From NCBI GenBank assembly GCA_018398805.1, contig JAGFBZ010000865.1, forward strand, positions 3,224,001 through 3,288,000: a stretch of DNA of 64,000 nucleotides, read 5' to 3'. The stretch comes from Hirundichthys speculiger (taxonomy: Eukaryota; Chordata; Actinopteri; Beloniformes; Exocoetidae). Shown here piece after piece: positions 25,501 to 54,351 of the stretch (positions are counted from its first letter, which is position 1; each line of letters begins with the position of its first letter). The notes below the pieces were generated by a model that saw nothing but the letters and a program-made list of their open reading frames with translations, did not search any database and had not been told where the DNA came from. A program made the translations under genes and the position numbers.

Positions 25501-28500
25501 TGCAGGCTAGAGAAACAATGCAGATTCTTTGACTTTTTTCATGCCACAGCTTTGGTAGGCTGAAGGATGACTAAGATATATATGTATAGGTATGAAAAAA
25601 CATGTTTTTCACAATATGGGACCTTTAATATTTTATGAAGCCAAATATTCTCTGCTTCCATCATGTCAAACTGTATTACTTGTATTTTGCGGTGAGTTTA
25701 AAATAACTAGTCATTATATAAAAAACATTGTCGACAATGAGAATAGTCATTAGTTGCAATCCGATCTGTGGGACAAAGCTGCAGTCAAGAACAAATCATC
25801 CTCCCAAGTTCTTTAGTGAAGGTCAGAACACTCTGTGTCAGTACCAAAATGAATGAATCTGTGAAATGCATCAGGTCCATTCAGGAGCCATTGTTCATGG
25901 GGGCGTTCCATAGGAAAACATGACATTCCTTTGTGATTCAGTAAAGCCACTCCAGCATTCCATGCAGACAGACGGGTATGAATTACAAAAACAATGTAAA
26001 TGACCTGCTGATTACTTGCAGATGTGCCAGAGTGAAATACATACAGTCCTTTAATGCAACTTCTAATTTCACGGGTGAACGATGCCCACCTTTTCACTCC
26101 ATGCCCACAGTCCGATGGCGAGGAACGCCACTCCGAGGAACTGGCAGAGAGGGGAGACGAGAGAGCAGCGTTATTTTGCTGTGACGGCAGCGTGCGGTCG
26201 TCACGCAGAAGCACGCAGAGAAAAAACCTCAGAGAGAGTTTCCTGGCAGTGGTCCATAAATAAATATTTTTCATCTCGGTCTGCAGAATGAGGAGGGAAC
26301 TCCCACATCAGAAAGCATCTCCAAATAGTCTGAACACACCCTGACTGAATGACTGTGCAAGCTTCTGACTACAGCGTGGAAACTCTAGGATGTGACGGTT
26401 CAGGGCAGCTGTGGTACGGGGTGGCCGTGCCCCAGCGGGCAGAGCAGCTCGTCCTCTGACTGGCAGGTCTGTGGGTTGAAGTCTTCCTCAGCAGGGGACT
26501 GAACACCACACCGTCCCTCATATGTTCGCTGGGATTTGAATTTTAAAAAGAAGTGCTGCTTACTTGCAGTGCCCTTGCAATGTGAAAGACTTATGGAAAA
26601 TTACTTTGAGAACTGATGAAACAAAAAGTGAATTGTTTGGTAAGAGTACTCAGCACTGTGTATATGCCGCTTACTAACACCAAACCATCAAGGTTAAGCA
26701 TCATGCTTAACCACCAGCTTACGTTTAAGCTTTGATGCCTCAGGACCTGGACCACTTTCCAGGATAAAGGAAAAAATAAATTCCCATGTTTACCAGAGCA
26801 TCCTACAGGATAATGTCAGGGTTTCTGTGCATCAGCTGGAGCTTAGTAGAAGCTGGATGATGCAGCTGGACAGGGACCCAAATCAGAGAATTAAACCCAC
26901 CACAGATTGGCTTTAGGAAAAGGAAATTCACCCTCTCGCGTGGTCCAGTCAGAGCCCAGTGAAGCCCAGAACCCCTGTGGAGAGCAACTGTCAAAAATTT
27001 CTCCTGAACGTTTTTTGCAGGTCTGATCCAGAGCTACCAAAAACACTTGTTTAAAGTAGGGATGCACGATAACTGTTTTTTTTTTTTAAACCGATACCAA
27101 TAACTGATAACTTTCAGCTCCTAAAGGCCGATACTGATAACCAATAACACACACACATAGCCTAAGATCATTACATCAATACTATGAACAAGACCAAAAA
27201 CAGTTTTGACTCTTTAAATGAACAGATATTTATTTTTTACAATGAAAAACTATTGGAAATCCTCTCAAACATTTTCATAAAGCTATCAAACAAACCTATT
27301 TGATATCTCACATTAACTTAAATAAGCTGCATTACTGACTGATATAAAAAATAAAGGCTCCTTGAACTGATGGAAATACATGCATCAGAATTACAAACTG
27401 AAAAAATGCATTCCTCAATGACAATAAAAAATAATGCACAGGTCATAATGTACTGACACAAGTTAGACTTGTCTGTGTAAATAAACTGAAAAAGTGCACT
27501 CCATAGTAACAAAGAAATTATGTTTAAAAAGATTTTGACTTGTGGTTCCATTCAAATGAATGCCTTTAATTAAAGTAAATGAGGTTTAGTAGTTTGTTTT
27601 TTTTTTTATCTCATGGAAGCTTTAGATGAGAGATGATGGCGAGGAGAGGAAAGGAGAGGAGAGGAGGGGTTGACTTGCTGCTGGCTTGCTCATGTTAGCT
27701 AACTTTAGCTCACGTTAGCGCGATTTCAAAACTCCATGGAAGCGACGGTTATGTTTCAGGTGGCTGATCAGGTTTGACGTATTAAAGCTTGTGCTATTTT
27801 TCCCTCCTTTGCTTGGTTCGCAAGTTGTTTTCTGGCATGAGGGGGTATTCTTGATTTTCCTGATTGAGAAATCGTTTTTTGACTATGCTGACGTCACTTG
27901 AACATAACATTCACTGCCGGTCATTCAAGGCTCAGAGGGAGCAAGGCACTGTCGTGTTGACAGAAATATATATATGTTATCGAGGCTTTTCGTCATGATA
28001 TCGGACCTATCGGGATGACGTCATAATTTCCTGTTATCGGCCCGATAGTTATCGTGCATCCCTAGTTTAAAGTCATTGTTGTCCAAGGAGGCTGAAGCAG
28101 CTATCATCTCCAAGGGTACCATTAAGTTTTTTTCTCCAGCAAAGTGAACGCTTAGTGGGTGTGTTCATTCAAGACACAAAACATAATCACATTGTTCTTG
28201 GCCAATTATTGTGACTCATGGAAGATTAAATCACATTCTATGGGAAATGAATGCAGAAAAACTGAAAAATTCAAACGGGTTCACATGCTCTTTTACACCA
28301 CTGCGTCTTCTAGCTGATGGAGCACTTGGTACCATCGCGCTGCATCAAAACCCTCCCTGTTTTGAACCTCAGTTGGATCCTCTTTGAGAGGAATTTCCCA
28401 GTTCTCCACGTCCCTGGTTGCTCAGCATAATCGGACTTTGTGTTACTGTCATTTTGTAAAACTTATAATACAATCCTTGTCCCTTTGTTCACACAAAAAT

Positions 28501-29981
28501 ACCTTTACTGCTACTAACAATAATAATAACAATAATAAAAAGAATAGAAACAATTGACTATCAAGGCATGAGCACTAGGCAATGATAAACTACATGTTTG
28601 TTGTTTTAATTAGACAGCACCAGCCAGATACAGATGAGTTATTTCCTCTTAATGAGCCTCTTCTGCTGATGGTCTATAATTCGGAGTTTAAGGAAGTTAC
28701 TGGCTTTTCCTCTTATTATTATTATCAGTCTTCAGTGTTTGTTTCTGTGTTTACACATGACTGTGATTGCCAGCTTTTAATCAGTCTTGGAAGATCTTTT
28801 CATAGAAAACATTGTGAGATAAGATATGATTTACTGGGCCACAAGAGGGATTTTTTTCCTTTTTTTTCTAGAGGACAATCCCACATGTGCCTATTAAAAT
28901 CTACTTACGGACTGAATTCCATTTAGCTGCTTGAGTGGAAGCGTGTTGGTTCACGCTCTGTTACTGAGACCATAATGCATAATGACTTAATGGGACTCTT
29001 TAATTTAATTTCTCCTCATGACATAATTAAACTTACTGACACCTACAGTGCCATGGTAAATCTCTCTTGTGGAAAATGCTGCAGCGAGCAAGACCACTAC
29101 CATAAAACACACGTCCAATTTTGGTTGTCTCATGACAGCTGACAAACAATCCTGCTCATAAATATTAATGGTGAACTGACAGAAAGTTTACCAGCAAGAA
29201 TTCTTACAATTGACGTCGATAGGTTGCAAATGATAAAGATGGCAAACAATCCCAGGAGCATCTCAGGTGAAGTCAGCTGCTGTTTTGTACAAGGTGACAT
29301 CTTGATTTCTTTGTCTAGTGACGAGCAGAGATGCAGCAGATGCTCTCGTGAGGAAACGTGGGAAATTTGGGCTGTTTGTCAGCAAATATGTCACGAAAAT
29401 AAGCAACTATGAGTCGTCTAATCCATTAACTGACTAATGAGAGCCTTTTGAACCCTCTCTCAAAGCGCTAAAACACTTATTAATTGGAATCTGTAACGGT
29501 CATTAACGCCTTAATGAAGCAGGAATGACCTCATCCCTTTTTCTCACCAGTGAAACAGCTGGACACCACATGGTGTTTTAAACTGGGAACTGGAACTTGA
29601 GAACTGTTTATTTTCCTTCTCTGGGATTGCACGGGGTGATAAGAGATGGTGAAAGACCCGAGAGGAGCTTTCTTGCCCCAAAACATGAAGAGGCTGCATC
29701 AAAACAAAGGCGAAAGCGTCCAGGTATGACAGACGGAGCAAGTGCACGTGAGCAGAGATGGAGCTCGCTCGCGCTTTGTGTCCAACGGAAACCAGCGACA
29801 ACATAAAACGCCTCGAAATAAAACGAAAAGCAAAACCGTACGGTGGCCAATGTGCTTCTGTGAAGGGCCTGAAGGCGCAAACAGCAACCACGAGACTTAC
29901 CCAGAATATGATGTTGAACCCGAAGATAAAATACTTGATGCAGCAGCTCACTTCGTGAGCCTTGAAATGCTTTCCGGACAT
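13514..29981 (-). CDS. tspan5: Tetraspanin-5 (TspanC8), complete
   Basis: TSPAN5 is a four-pass membrane protein of the TspanC8 group, known to bind ADAM10 and direct its exit from the ER and its substrate choice. Coding exons on the minus strand: 29901-29981, 26090-26140, 17840-17986, 17572-17742, 17306-17431, 14411-14458, 13667-13783 and 13514-13579. All are GT-AG, total 807 nt and 268 aa, the same length as human TSPAN5. It starts [20 protein letters not shown] and ends [12 protein letters not shown]. The large extracellular loop has the CCG motif (WECCGAFG) and eight cysteines (CC, NC, KC, SCC, QC, GC), which defines TspanC8. Residues such as [20 protein letters not shown] favour TSPAN5 over TSPAN14 or TSPAN17. 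The last exon is least conserved upstream, at [16 protein letters not shown]. Whether this is the a or b paralogue cannot be told. Intron 2 holds a 6.9-kb transposon and intron 1 a hAT element. Confidence 0.97.
15720..16190. mobile_element. Decayed Tigger/pogo-like MITE in tspan5 intron
   Basis: The left end AGTATAACCTTGCCCATTCG and the inverted right end AGTATACTCTTATTATTCAC are imperfect inverted repeats. The left part has repeated CGCGG words (TTCGCGGT, CTCGCGGATTTT), as in Tigger-type ends. It has no coding capacity. A better-preserved relative is at 49525-49983. Confidence 0.5.
16680..16768. repeat. hAT-terminus fragment with poly-G tract
   Basis: A G-run at about 16722-16739 is followed by GCAGAAAATAATTGAGAACC and ACTGG. 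This is the same GCAGAAAATA-GAGAA-CACTG end seen at 11402-11427, so it is a fragment of that hAT family. Confidence 0.45.
18000..18742. other. tspan5 intron 2, proximal part, nothing recognised
   Basis: Intron sequence between tspan5 exon 3 and the transposon. It holds a T-run at 18480-18494 and no exon or clear element. Confidence 0.4.
18743..18761 (+). repeat. Left terminus: TTAA target site and inverted repeat
   Basis: TTAA at 18743-18746 is followed by AGGTCCCATATTATG. This pairs with the right terminus at 25610-25628 with one mismatch over 15 bp. Confidence 0.85.
18840..19025 (+). promoter_or_regulatory. Putative promoter of the ballast-domain gene
   Basis: The 280 bp before the start codon include GTGGGCGGGA (GC box), ATGCAAATGAG (octamer-like), GATTGGCTG (CCAAT box, inverted) and a second GGTGGGCGGC. 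The start context is AAACATGG. The same octamer-like and CCAAT words recur upstream of the transposase at the other end. Confidence 0.4.
19026..20608 (+). CDS. P2X7-receptor 'ballast' (P2RX7 C-terminal) domain protein, transposon-borne, intact
   Basis: Four exons, 19026-19129, 19657-19726, 19818-19972 and 20446-20608, all GT-AG, give 492 nt and a 163-aa protein with no break. An acidic 34-residue leader ([20 protein letters not shown] onward) precedes the domain. The core is WCLCGNC (35-41), CC (52-53), C72, [10 protein letters not shown] (76-85, C83), [14 protein letters not shown] (116-129, C124) and [16 protein letters not shown] (134-149, C139). These cysteines and spacings are those of the zinc-binding cytoplasmic ballast domain of the P2X7 ion channel. 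No membrane segment or channel part is present, so it is a soluble domain-only protein. It is convergent with the transposase and overlaps its coding end by 20 bp. A plus-strand AATAAA lies at 21217-21222. Its function in the element is unknown. Confidence 0.88.
20589..25335 (-). CDS. THAP-domain DDE-like transposase (Kolobok type), one apparent frameshift
   Basis: Eleven minus-strand exons: 25029-25335, 24345-24468, 24003-24207, 23620-23893, 23318-23495, 23126-23202, 22717-22897, 22252-22500, 21911-22082, 21241-21386 and 20589-20767. All are GT-AG and phase-consistent, 2092 nt, or 696 aa after discounting one extra base. The N-terminus is a THAP zinc finger: C10, C15, C55 and H58, with P26, W35 and F59. 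A linker carries DVGCQTDPP. Exon 4 has a zinc ribbon (CPVC and CPHC). Likely catalytic acidic residues lie in [12 protein letters not shown] (exon 5) and [17 protein letters not shown] (exon 7). [13 protein letters not shown] follows in exon 8. The frame slips by +1 in CCAAACTC at about 25074-25080; without the extra base the reading is [13 protein letters not shown], as expected after a THAP domain. A 12-bp tandem duplication (25045-25068) encodes DPAT twice. A minus-strand AATAAA lies at 20309-20314. Confidence 0.88.
20957..21115. repeat. Imperfect inverted repeat inside transposase intron 10
   Basis: The left arm begins GTTTGCACACTCCAGCTCCC, and the right arm ends, inverted, GTTCGCACACTCCAGCTCTC. 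The arms are about 75-80 bp with a short centre near 21036. It lies between the last two transposase exons and just past the end of the ballast-domain gene, so transcripts from either side could fold here. Confidence 0.75.
24227..24251. repeat. (CA)n microsatellite
   Basis: A pure CA run in transposase intron 2, next to the acceptor of exon 3. Confidence 0.9.
25336..25480 (-). promoter_or_regulatory. Putative promoter of the transposase gene
   Basis: Upstream of the transposase start, the plus strand shows GGGAGAGGGGGAGGGGGAGT, then ATGTAAATGAG (octamer-like), GTTACGTCACTC (CRE-like) and CCAATTC. The octamer-like ATG(C/T)AAATGAG word is shared with the opposite terminus. Confidence 0.4.
25610..25628 (-). 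repeat. Right terminus: inverted repeat and TTAA target site
   Basis: CACAATATGGGACCT is followed by TTAA. It is the inverse of the left terminus except for one base. Confidence 0.85.
26410..26560 (+). repeat. Degenerate tRNA-derived SINE
   Basis: GGTGGCCGTGCCCCAGCGGG resembles a pol III A box region. GTGGGTTGAAGTCTTCC resembles a decayed B box (GGTTCGANTCC). The following GGGGACTGAACACCACACCG matches the usual body of a teleost tRNA-derived SINE. It lies in tspan5 intron 1. It is not a functional tRNA gene. Confidence 0.5.
27057..28064 (-). mobile_element. 1.0-kb hAT transposon with perfect target duplication and decayed BED finger
   Basis: The 18-bp termini TAGGGATGCACGATAACT are perfect inverted repeats. 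GTTTAAAG is duplicated exactly on both sides (27049-27056 and 28065-28072), which is diagnostic of hAT insertion. On the minus strand at about 27725-27840 a BED-type zinc-finger remnant is readable: [14 protein letters not shown] followed by [15 protein letters not shown], with the expected CxxC and HxxxH-like spacing. The rest of the transposase is missing, so it is an internally deleted, non-autonomous copy. A (GAGG)n stretch lies at 27630-27668. Confidence 0.8.
28080..29895. other. tspan5 intron 1, nothing further recognised
   Basis: Apart from the SINE and hAT element described separately, intron 1 shows no exon or RNA gene. It contains short microsatellite-like runs near 28520 and ordinary sequence. 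Confidence 0.4.
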
Positions 29982-30400
29982 CATTTGGATAGACTTTGTT
30001 TCCAAGGAATCACATCTACGCTTCCGGTAAGTTTGACAGCCAAGTAGTCTAATCGAGACACCCTTAAATGCTTTAATGGCTCGACTAAAACGCGCCGTCA
30101 AAACGCTCTCAGCGCTTCATTGTTATGAGCATCCTCCCGAGTCTCTGCTGACTAATGGCGAAGACGCGGCCGCGGAGGAGGCGTCAAGTCTCTCCAGGAA
30201 CACCCGCTTTCACCAGCTCAGGTTCCACGAAGGTGTAACGGTGAGAGAAATCCACCGAGGTAATCAGATTAAAACCGCTGCTCTTCCATCTGATCCGCAG
30301 TCTAGACCGTTGACATGGCTGTTTGATGTTCATCTGCTTACAGCCAATGAACATCGTTAATTCTTTGAGAAGGCGGGACTTCCTCTTTCTCTTCCCCAAA
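29982..30400 (-). promoter_or_regulatory. tspan5: tspan5 5' UTR and probable CpG-type promoter
   Basis: The sequence upstream of the tspan5 start is relatively GC- and CpG-rich (AAACGCGCCGTC, GACGCGGCCGCGGAGGAGG) compared with its surroundings, and no TATA box stands out. The exact transcription start is not determined. Confidence 0.4.
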
Positions 30401-30864
30401 GGCAGTATGATCTATCAAATAGGATGTTAATAATGGAGAATAAAGTTCATGATTCTTTATCAATTACGCCTTCATAAGACAACAAAGCTAAACTTCATTA
30501 TAGACTCTGAGTTATGGAGACCAAACTTGATCAATTAGAATTATTCACATTTTTATGTTATATGTTTGGAGAAATGTACCTATAAAATTATGTATATAGG
30601 TCATTGATCAGTCATCAGTAGAGATTAGAGAGGGAAACATAAATAAATTCCCTCACTGATCTGTATCACCACTGGGTCTATTTTTAAAAATAGAGCATTT
30701 CATCCTCTCTGAGGCTGTCTTATGACTTATTGCTGTGTGTGTGACTTGTCTTTTTATGCTGATTATGAGATCCATGGATTTCTTTAGAATAGTGGGTATT
30801 TTTTTCCACAGTGTTTTTCCTTTTTATGCATCTTCTTGAAAGTTATAATGTGTAGCAGAGTTTC

Positions 30865-31580
30865 ATGCTATTGATGCTTCCATCCATCTATTCTCTTACC
30901 CAGGTTTGTGTCAGAGAGAGAGGCAGCCCTAACATGGAGGTTCAGATCTTCTTCTCCATGCAGCTCTCCCAGGGGGTACAGAGGCATTTCCAGGTGAACT
31001 GAGAGACGTAATCTCTGCAGCATGTCCTGGATCTGCCATGGGGCCTCCACACGGATTGCCATGCCCCAAACATTTCCTCAGGGAGGCATCCAGGGAGCAT
31101 CCCAACAAGATGGCCAAACCAACTCAGCTGGCTCCCCTGCATGTGGAGGAGCAGCAGTCCCTCCTAAATGGTGGAGCTTCTCATCCTATCTTTAAGGGTT
31201 AGTTCTGCTGTCCTGCAGAGGAAATTCAATAACAGTACCCTCCTTGAATCGCCAACTTATTGTGATGGAGGGGTTTGCCTGACTGAATGATCCTAGGAGC
31301 TATTTTGTCACACACAACTGCCCCCGGTAAGATCTCCCAAAAGCAAAGTGGCCCTGGGGGACAGGCCAGACTAAGAAGAAAACTCTAGGAGCAAAGTTTT
31401 CCTCACCTGGATGTGGGCTACCGGGCTTCCGCCCTGGAGCCAGATCTGGGCCCAAAACGACTGAATTGTGTTTGTTCTCCTGTGGGCCCACCACCTGCAG
31501 GAGGGGCCATATGAGTTGGGTGCTACATGGGATGGTAGCAGATGATTGCATGGGCTTCCCACCATCGGTCACTGTTATGG
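30865..31580. repeat. Degenerate interspersed repeat of unassigned class
   Basis: Segments such as AGACGTAATCTCTGCAGCAT, AGGGAGGCATCCAGGGAGCA and GGAGGAGCAGCAGTCCCTCC match a long repeat I recognise from many fish sequences. The right half (CTGGAGCCAGATCTGGGCCC) belongs to the same family. Short open frames here carry no intact protein. The class is not determined. Confidence 0.45.
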
Positions 31581-34060
31581 CTTCACAATGGAATTTTATT
31601 TTTTAAAAAGTTGTACATTCATAATCACTTTTAAAGTATGTATGTCACGAAAAAATAAGTAAATAAATATAAAATCTTTTCTGAAGTTAGTTTTCCGTGG
31701 AGGACAAAGGTGATTTTATATTGGCTCAATCACTTCTCACTGAAAACTGGTAAGGAACAACAACGCTCCCTAGTGGCAGCAACTGTAATGGCTGAAGTCA
31801 ATACAGAGCACATGAGAAAAAAAATGAAAATGTGCAATGGATGGTTAATTCTAATAAAAAAAAAAACAACAACAGTAATATTAGGTATTGGACTTATTTA
31901 TTACATAAAATAAAATACTAAAATTTCTATATGTTACAAATATTTGTTTACAAAACAGGATAATTTATGAAAATAAATACCTCTGTGCAATTTATTTGTA
32001 TAGTCACTGCAGGTGGAGGAACACTGAGATTTAAATAAGTTTAAGTCCAAAAAAAACGACAGGAACTGTAATCACACGTCATGCCTATAATCAAACATCA
32101 CAATGCTGAAAGCAGCATTTATCCTGCTGTTCTGTTCACACTCAATTCTGATTTTACCGACTCACCTCTGAAGCCACAAATATCTCTTCTTTATGAGACA
32201 CATAAAACCCCATCATTTTTGGATCATTTTCATCGTTCACCAGATTTTGCTGCACAATGCAAGTATTCCTGGGATTTCTTTACATCGTCAGCTGAGTCTA
32301 AAGGTCCTCCTGAAGTTTGGCAATTATAAAAGGTGGCAATAAATTAATATCAAAACCATTCACCTCATCAATTTTGGCTGCACGTCTCTTAAAAAATATG
32401 TAATCCTTTTTTACTTAAGAAAACATGTTACAAATATTGCATAATCATCTTAGCAAAACAACTGTTTGCTTTGTAAATCATGATCCCTCATTTGACCCCT
32501 TCACTTTTGATTGCACAGCTGAAGTCACTGGTTTGAGTTTCCCAGAAGTTGCTGCAGGAGAACAGGAGGAGGAAAATTTAGTTTAACAGCTTAGAGCTGT
32601 TTTCAACATGTCCAAGAAAGATTTGAGGAGAAAAATCTTTGTAACTCCTTGTCTCATAAAGTGTATAATTTGCAATACAATACCCACAATACATTCCTTT
32701 TATATTATGCATATGCATCGTTATTGTCCGGTTCTCCTTTTCTTTTCTTTGCCCTATGAGATCCTGTAAGTTAGCTTTGGTTTTAATGTCAGACATCATA
32801 AAATATGATTTATCATTTGATTCTATGGCCTCGATCGTACACTTCCGGCTAGCTGCTACCCACTAGTCGCTACCCGCAAAGATTTAGGAGATCTGGTGGC
32901 AGATCGGGCCCTATGTGCCATTAGTGACTCACCGGATCAGAACTTTTTCTAGTGCAGTTTCAAAGAAAGCCAAGCAAGTACTGCACATCACTAACTTACA
33001 AACACAATGCATATTCACCTGCATTTGTCATTCATTATCTTGTTTGGTCAAGGTTTTGTTTTTGCATCATTTTAAATACTTCATCACACAACGTAAAAAG
33101 CAGTTGACACCTTAACATTTCTGAGCTAAGAAACAAAACTAAACTAAGCTGAAAACATTTTAGCTTTAAAATTGGAACATTAGCAGGTTAATTAAGTATT
33201 ATTCATGTCTTAAGCTTTTACTTTGGGTGTTAGTCACTATTAAAAGGTACCTAGTCCTTTAGGAAAAAAAGGAATAATATTAGTTTCTCAGGAAAATAAC
33301 GGCATATTGCATTGTTGGTTAACAAAATATATACAGCAATACATTAAAGCACATTTCCCTTACATAGTTTTCAACAGTCACAGTAACATGCTGAAAATAA
33401 AATGTATTTCTGACATGTTTCAGTAAAAAACCTGTCTGCACAGACGGCAGCTAGAGGACAGCTTAAGGCTTTGTGTTAAATTACCTTCATGTTCTGTAGC
33501 ATCTTATGAACAAGCTCCTTCATTCACTGAGTGTTATACGATTGGCTGAGCTGTGCATTTTGCATTAGTCACAGTTAATTGTTCCAGTGATTAATTGTTT
33601 CTAAACATGGTTTTAAATGACCAGACTGCACCTATGAGATGCCATATTAATGCTTATAAAGGCAGTTAAATGCTTTATAAGGAGGTTTTCTGGCAATTAT
33701 GAAATGTATTAAACCCTCTCTTTGAAGATGTCTCAAATGCAAAACAGTAAGTTTTATTCTTGAGATATTACACGATCTCATGCGAAGCCTGAGAACATGT
33801 GGAACACTGTAAAAGGTATATTAGCTTTGATATGTTGTTAAAGAGTAACCCTGTGGCATTTAAAGTAGTGGCAGAATTTTGCAAAAAACTGCAATGTTGC
33901 AAAATTAAAAGTCCAGACCATGGCAGGAGAAGATAAATCCAAAATGTGCATCACGTTTGTCCTTAAGTCACAAAAGCACCAAGTAAAAGCAGCATGACTC
34001 AGAGATTTGCTGCAGTGTCTTGTTGCTGTCGAAGCTGCAGAACAGTGGTCTCAGGCCACT
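31581..34060 (-). other. acer2: acer2 3' UTR and downstream flank
   Basis: This follows the acer2 stop codon. A minus-strand AATAAA at 33753-33758 would give a 3' UTR of roughly 300-330 nt, and later signals exist toward 31992. A small inverted-repeat remnant, 32827-32912 (GGCCTCGATC ... GATCGGGCC), shares its end AGATCGGGCCC with 7712-7722. No other gene is seen. Confidence 0.45.
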
Positions 34061-52293
<18,233 letters not shown>

Positions 52294-52660
52294 GTCTGGA
52301 CTAGTTCTGTCGGATGGACGGAGGAGGGAGGAAAACACTCATCCAGCAGCGTCAGTTGAGAAGATGAAAAAAAAAAGAGAGAAGAAATAAGCGAGGGGAA
52401 GTCAGTAGCCTGTATGTCGGCTCGGTGGCTAAACGCACGACTTTAGTCTCTGAGACCTGACACGTATTGTGAGCTTGAGTTGCTGAGAGAAATCGCTACT
52501 GTGCTGCATTTTTAGGCTGCCCTTCCTTCCACAAAGCCTCTTGCTCGTCATGACGCTCAGCCTCGTAGTCTGACAGCTGCTCGGTCAAAGAGGGAGTTTT
52601 CATGCGCGACAAGAGGATTCGCTCCCGCCCGCTTCCTGCTTCGGTGAGACGGGTTAACGA
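52294..52660 (-). promoter_or_regulatory. acer2: acer2 5' UTR and probable promoter
   Basis: The sequence upstream of the acer2 start is less AT-rich than its neighbours and has CpG words (GTCGGATGGACGG, CGCGACAAGAGG, CCCGCCCGC). No TATA box stands out. It faces away from rps6, whose start is 5.9 kb further on. Confidence 0.35.
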
Positions 52661-54340
52661 CATAGACTGTTAAAACTAAATTAAGAGATTATAACATTAT
52701 TTTTTCGGTAGTTTTCCCTCACAGTCTTTCCGTCTTTTTGTTTAATTTCATTTTTTTACTCATTTCAAAGTTTAAATATAGTAAATGATTAAATATTTTC
52801 GTCACGTTGTGCATTTTTATTATTTGGTGAAATAAACTCAAAAAAATGTTTCAGATAAACATTTCAGTACCCATTTGATCTTCAAATGGGTAGATCAAAA
52901 TTATTTGCATTCCGCTGTTAAACATTAACTTTTCCATAGAAGAGACCATAACCAAAAGTATTTATTTGGCTTTAAAAGAGCAAAGACAAATTTCAGTTAA
53001 GCTAAATTATGATAACTTAATTGATGCATGAAAGAAAAATACAGTAATAATAGTAAAAACTGTACTTGATTTTTATGGCCTTCAAAAAGTATTTGAATGT
53101 AAGATAGGTATGTTTTGTTTAAATAAAATATTGTAAATAGGTGGTTAAAATTACACATGCAAATGGTGTGTTGTGGAAGTTGGTTTTTGGGTCTAGTGAG
53201 ACTAAACTTGTGCTGTTTCGGCACATGGCATGTTGGTTTTATTTGAAAAATTCAGAAAAATAAAGTTTTTATGAAACCATGCACATTTAGTTTGTAATCC
53301 CTCAAACTTTTACACCATAATATTTTTTGTAGAATAGAGACAGTTATAATGTCTAATGATGGATTTATGATGCTTTATTTTTCTCTGCTTGAGGTTTTGG
53401 ATATGGAGTCTCGTCAGTGTTGCCCTAAAATGGTGGTTTTGTCATTTGCAAAGGTATTTTATATTTTTATATGTATTTTTCTAGTACCTGTACTTTTCAC
53501 TTTTTACTTGAGTCAAGAATTTGAGTCAATTCTTCAACCTTTACTGGAGTATTTTTGAACTCATGTATCTGTACTTCTACTGGAGTAAGCATTGCATGTA
53601 ATTTTGACACCTCTGGCTACTACACCAGCAACCCTAGAAAGAGGGAGTACATGCAGATAATGTAGGAGGAACGGATACTTCAGCACCCCACATCCACACT
53701 GACAAAGAACTACTTGCTCAGGGTATCAATATCTGTAAGAGAAAGCTGCTATCCCTGCTAGAGATAGATAAGGTCCAAAGATGGTAGGTCAGTGGGAGGA
53801 TTTCACCACCACCCCCATGCATTGAGATCGTGTAACAAGCCCCAATAACCACATCCAACCTTAACACAAGGGCAACTGACTTGAAACAATCATAAAATCC
53901 TGGGGGAACTCAACTACCTCCTACTTACCAAGGCGAAACAGAGTACCACCCAAATCTCTACTGGAGGATATGAACGTGGCACAACCAACTGTCCCTACGA
54001 ACACCATCACAGAGACCAATTGGCTGATATATGTTCAATACGCTGATATGCGCAGATGACATCACAGTTGGGTCTGCCTCCTTTTTTTTGAATGAATCAT
54101 CCCTCTTAGTTGAGACTGCCTCCATTTTGGACTTACACAGATGGGCGTATCTGAAAGTAGGGATGGGAGAATGCATTTAAATGGAAAGCGCTTTAGCAGA
54201 GAATAAATATCGACTCACGGGCCGACAGGAGAATCAGGCCCAAGATGAACAGCAATAGTTGCAATAGTTGGAAGGAGCAAGAACAGGGTCTGAAATGACA
54301 AACACACACACACATACATATATATATATAAAATACTATA
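52661..54340. other. Intergenic, decayed repeats
   Basis: AT-rich sequence. 53440-53620 contains GTACTTTTCACTTTTTACTT, GAGTCAATTC and TGTACTTCTACTGGAGTAAG, which look like a short-unit MITE common in fish. A (CA)n/(TA)n stretch is at 54303-54330. No gene is seen. Confidence 0.4.
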
Positions 54341-54351
54341 TATTAGTATAT

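Larger units (their letters stand above)
18747..25624. mobile_element. 6.9-kb Kolobok-like DNA transposon with two convergent genes
   Basis: The element is flanked by TTAA on both sides (18743-18746 and 25625-25628). Its termini are AGGTCCCATATTATG and, inverted, AGGTCCCATATTGTG. TTAA target duplications plus a THAP-domain transposase are the known hallmarks of the Kolobok superfamily; piggyBac also uses TTAA, but its transposase has no THAP domain. The element holds a plus-strand 4-exon gene (19026-20608) and a minus-strand 11-exon transposase gene (20589-25335) converging near the middle. Each start codon lies about 280-290 bp from its terminus. Almost all reading frames are open, so the insertion is fairly young or was recently active. 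It sits in tspan5 intron 2 without touching exons. Confidence 0.85.

Noticed and set aside
18747..25624. piggyBac assignment on the basis of TTAA
   Set aside because: The transposase has an N-terminal THAP finger and a different catalytic context, which fits Kolobok.
25813..26274. Minus-strand open frame of 153 codons
   Set aside because: Only 17 codons (26090-26140) belong to tspan5 exon 2, in another reading. The remainder is intron with no similarity seen.
26410..26560. Possible tRNA gene
   Set aside because: A/B boxes are decayed, no cloverleaf can be drawn, and the following sequence is a SINE body.
13514..29981. TSPAN14 or TSPAN17 instead of TSPAN5
   Set aside because: N-terminal MSGKH and the segments [10 protein letters not shown] and IVSD-type end fit TSPAN5 best, and the 268-aa length is exact.
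29544..30101. Minus-strand open frame of 185 codons
   Set aside because: It is tspan5 exon 1 with its 5' UTR in front and intron behind, not a separate gene.
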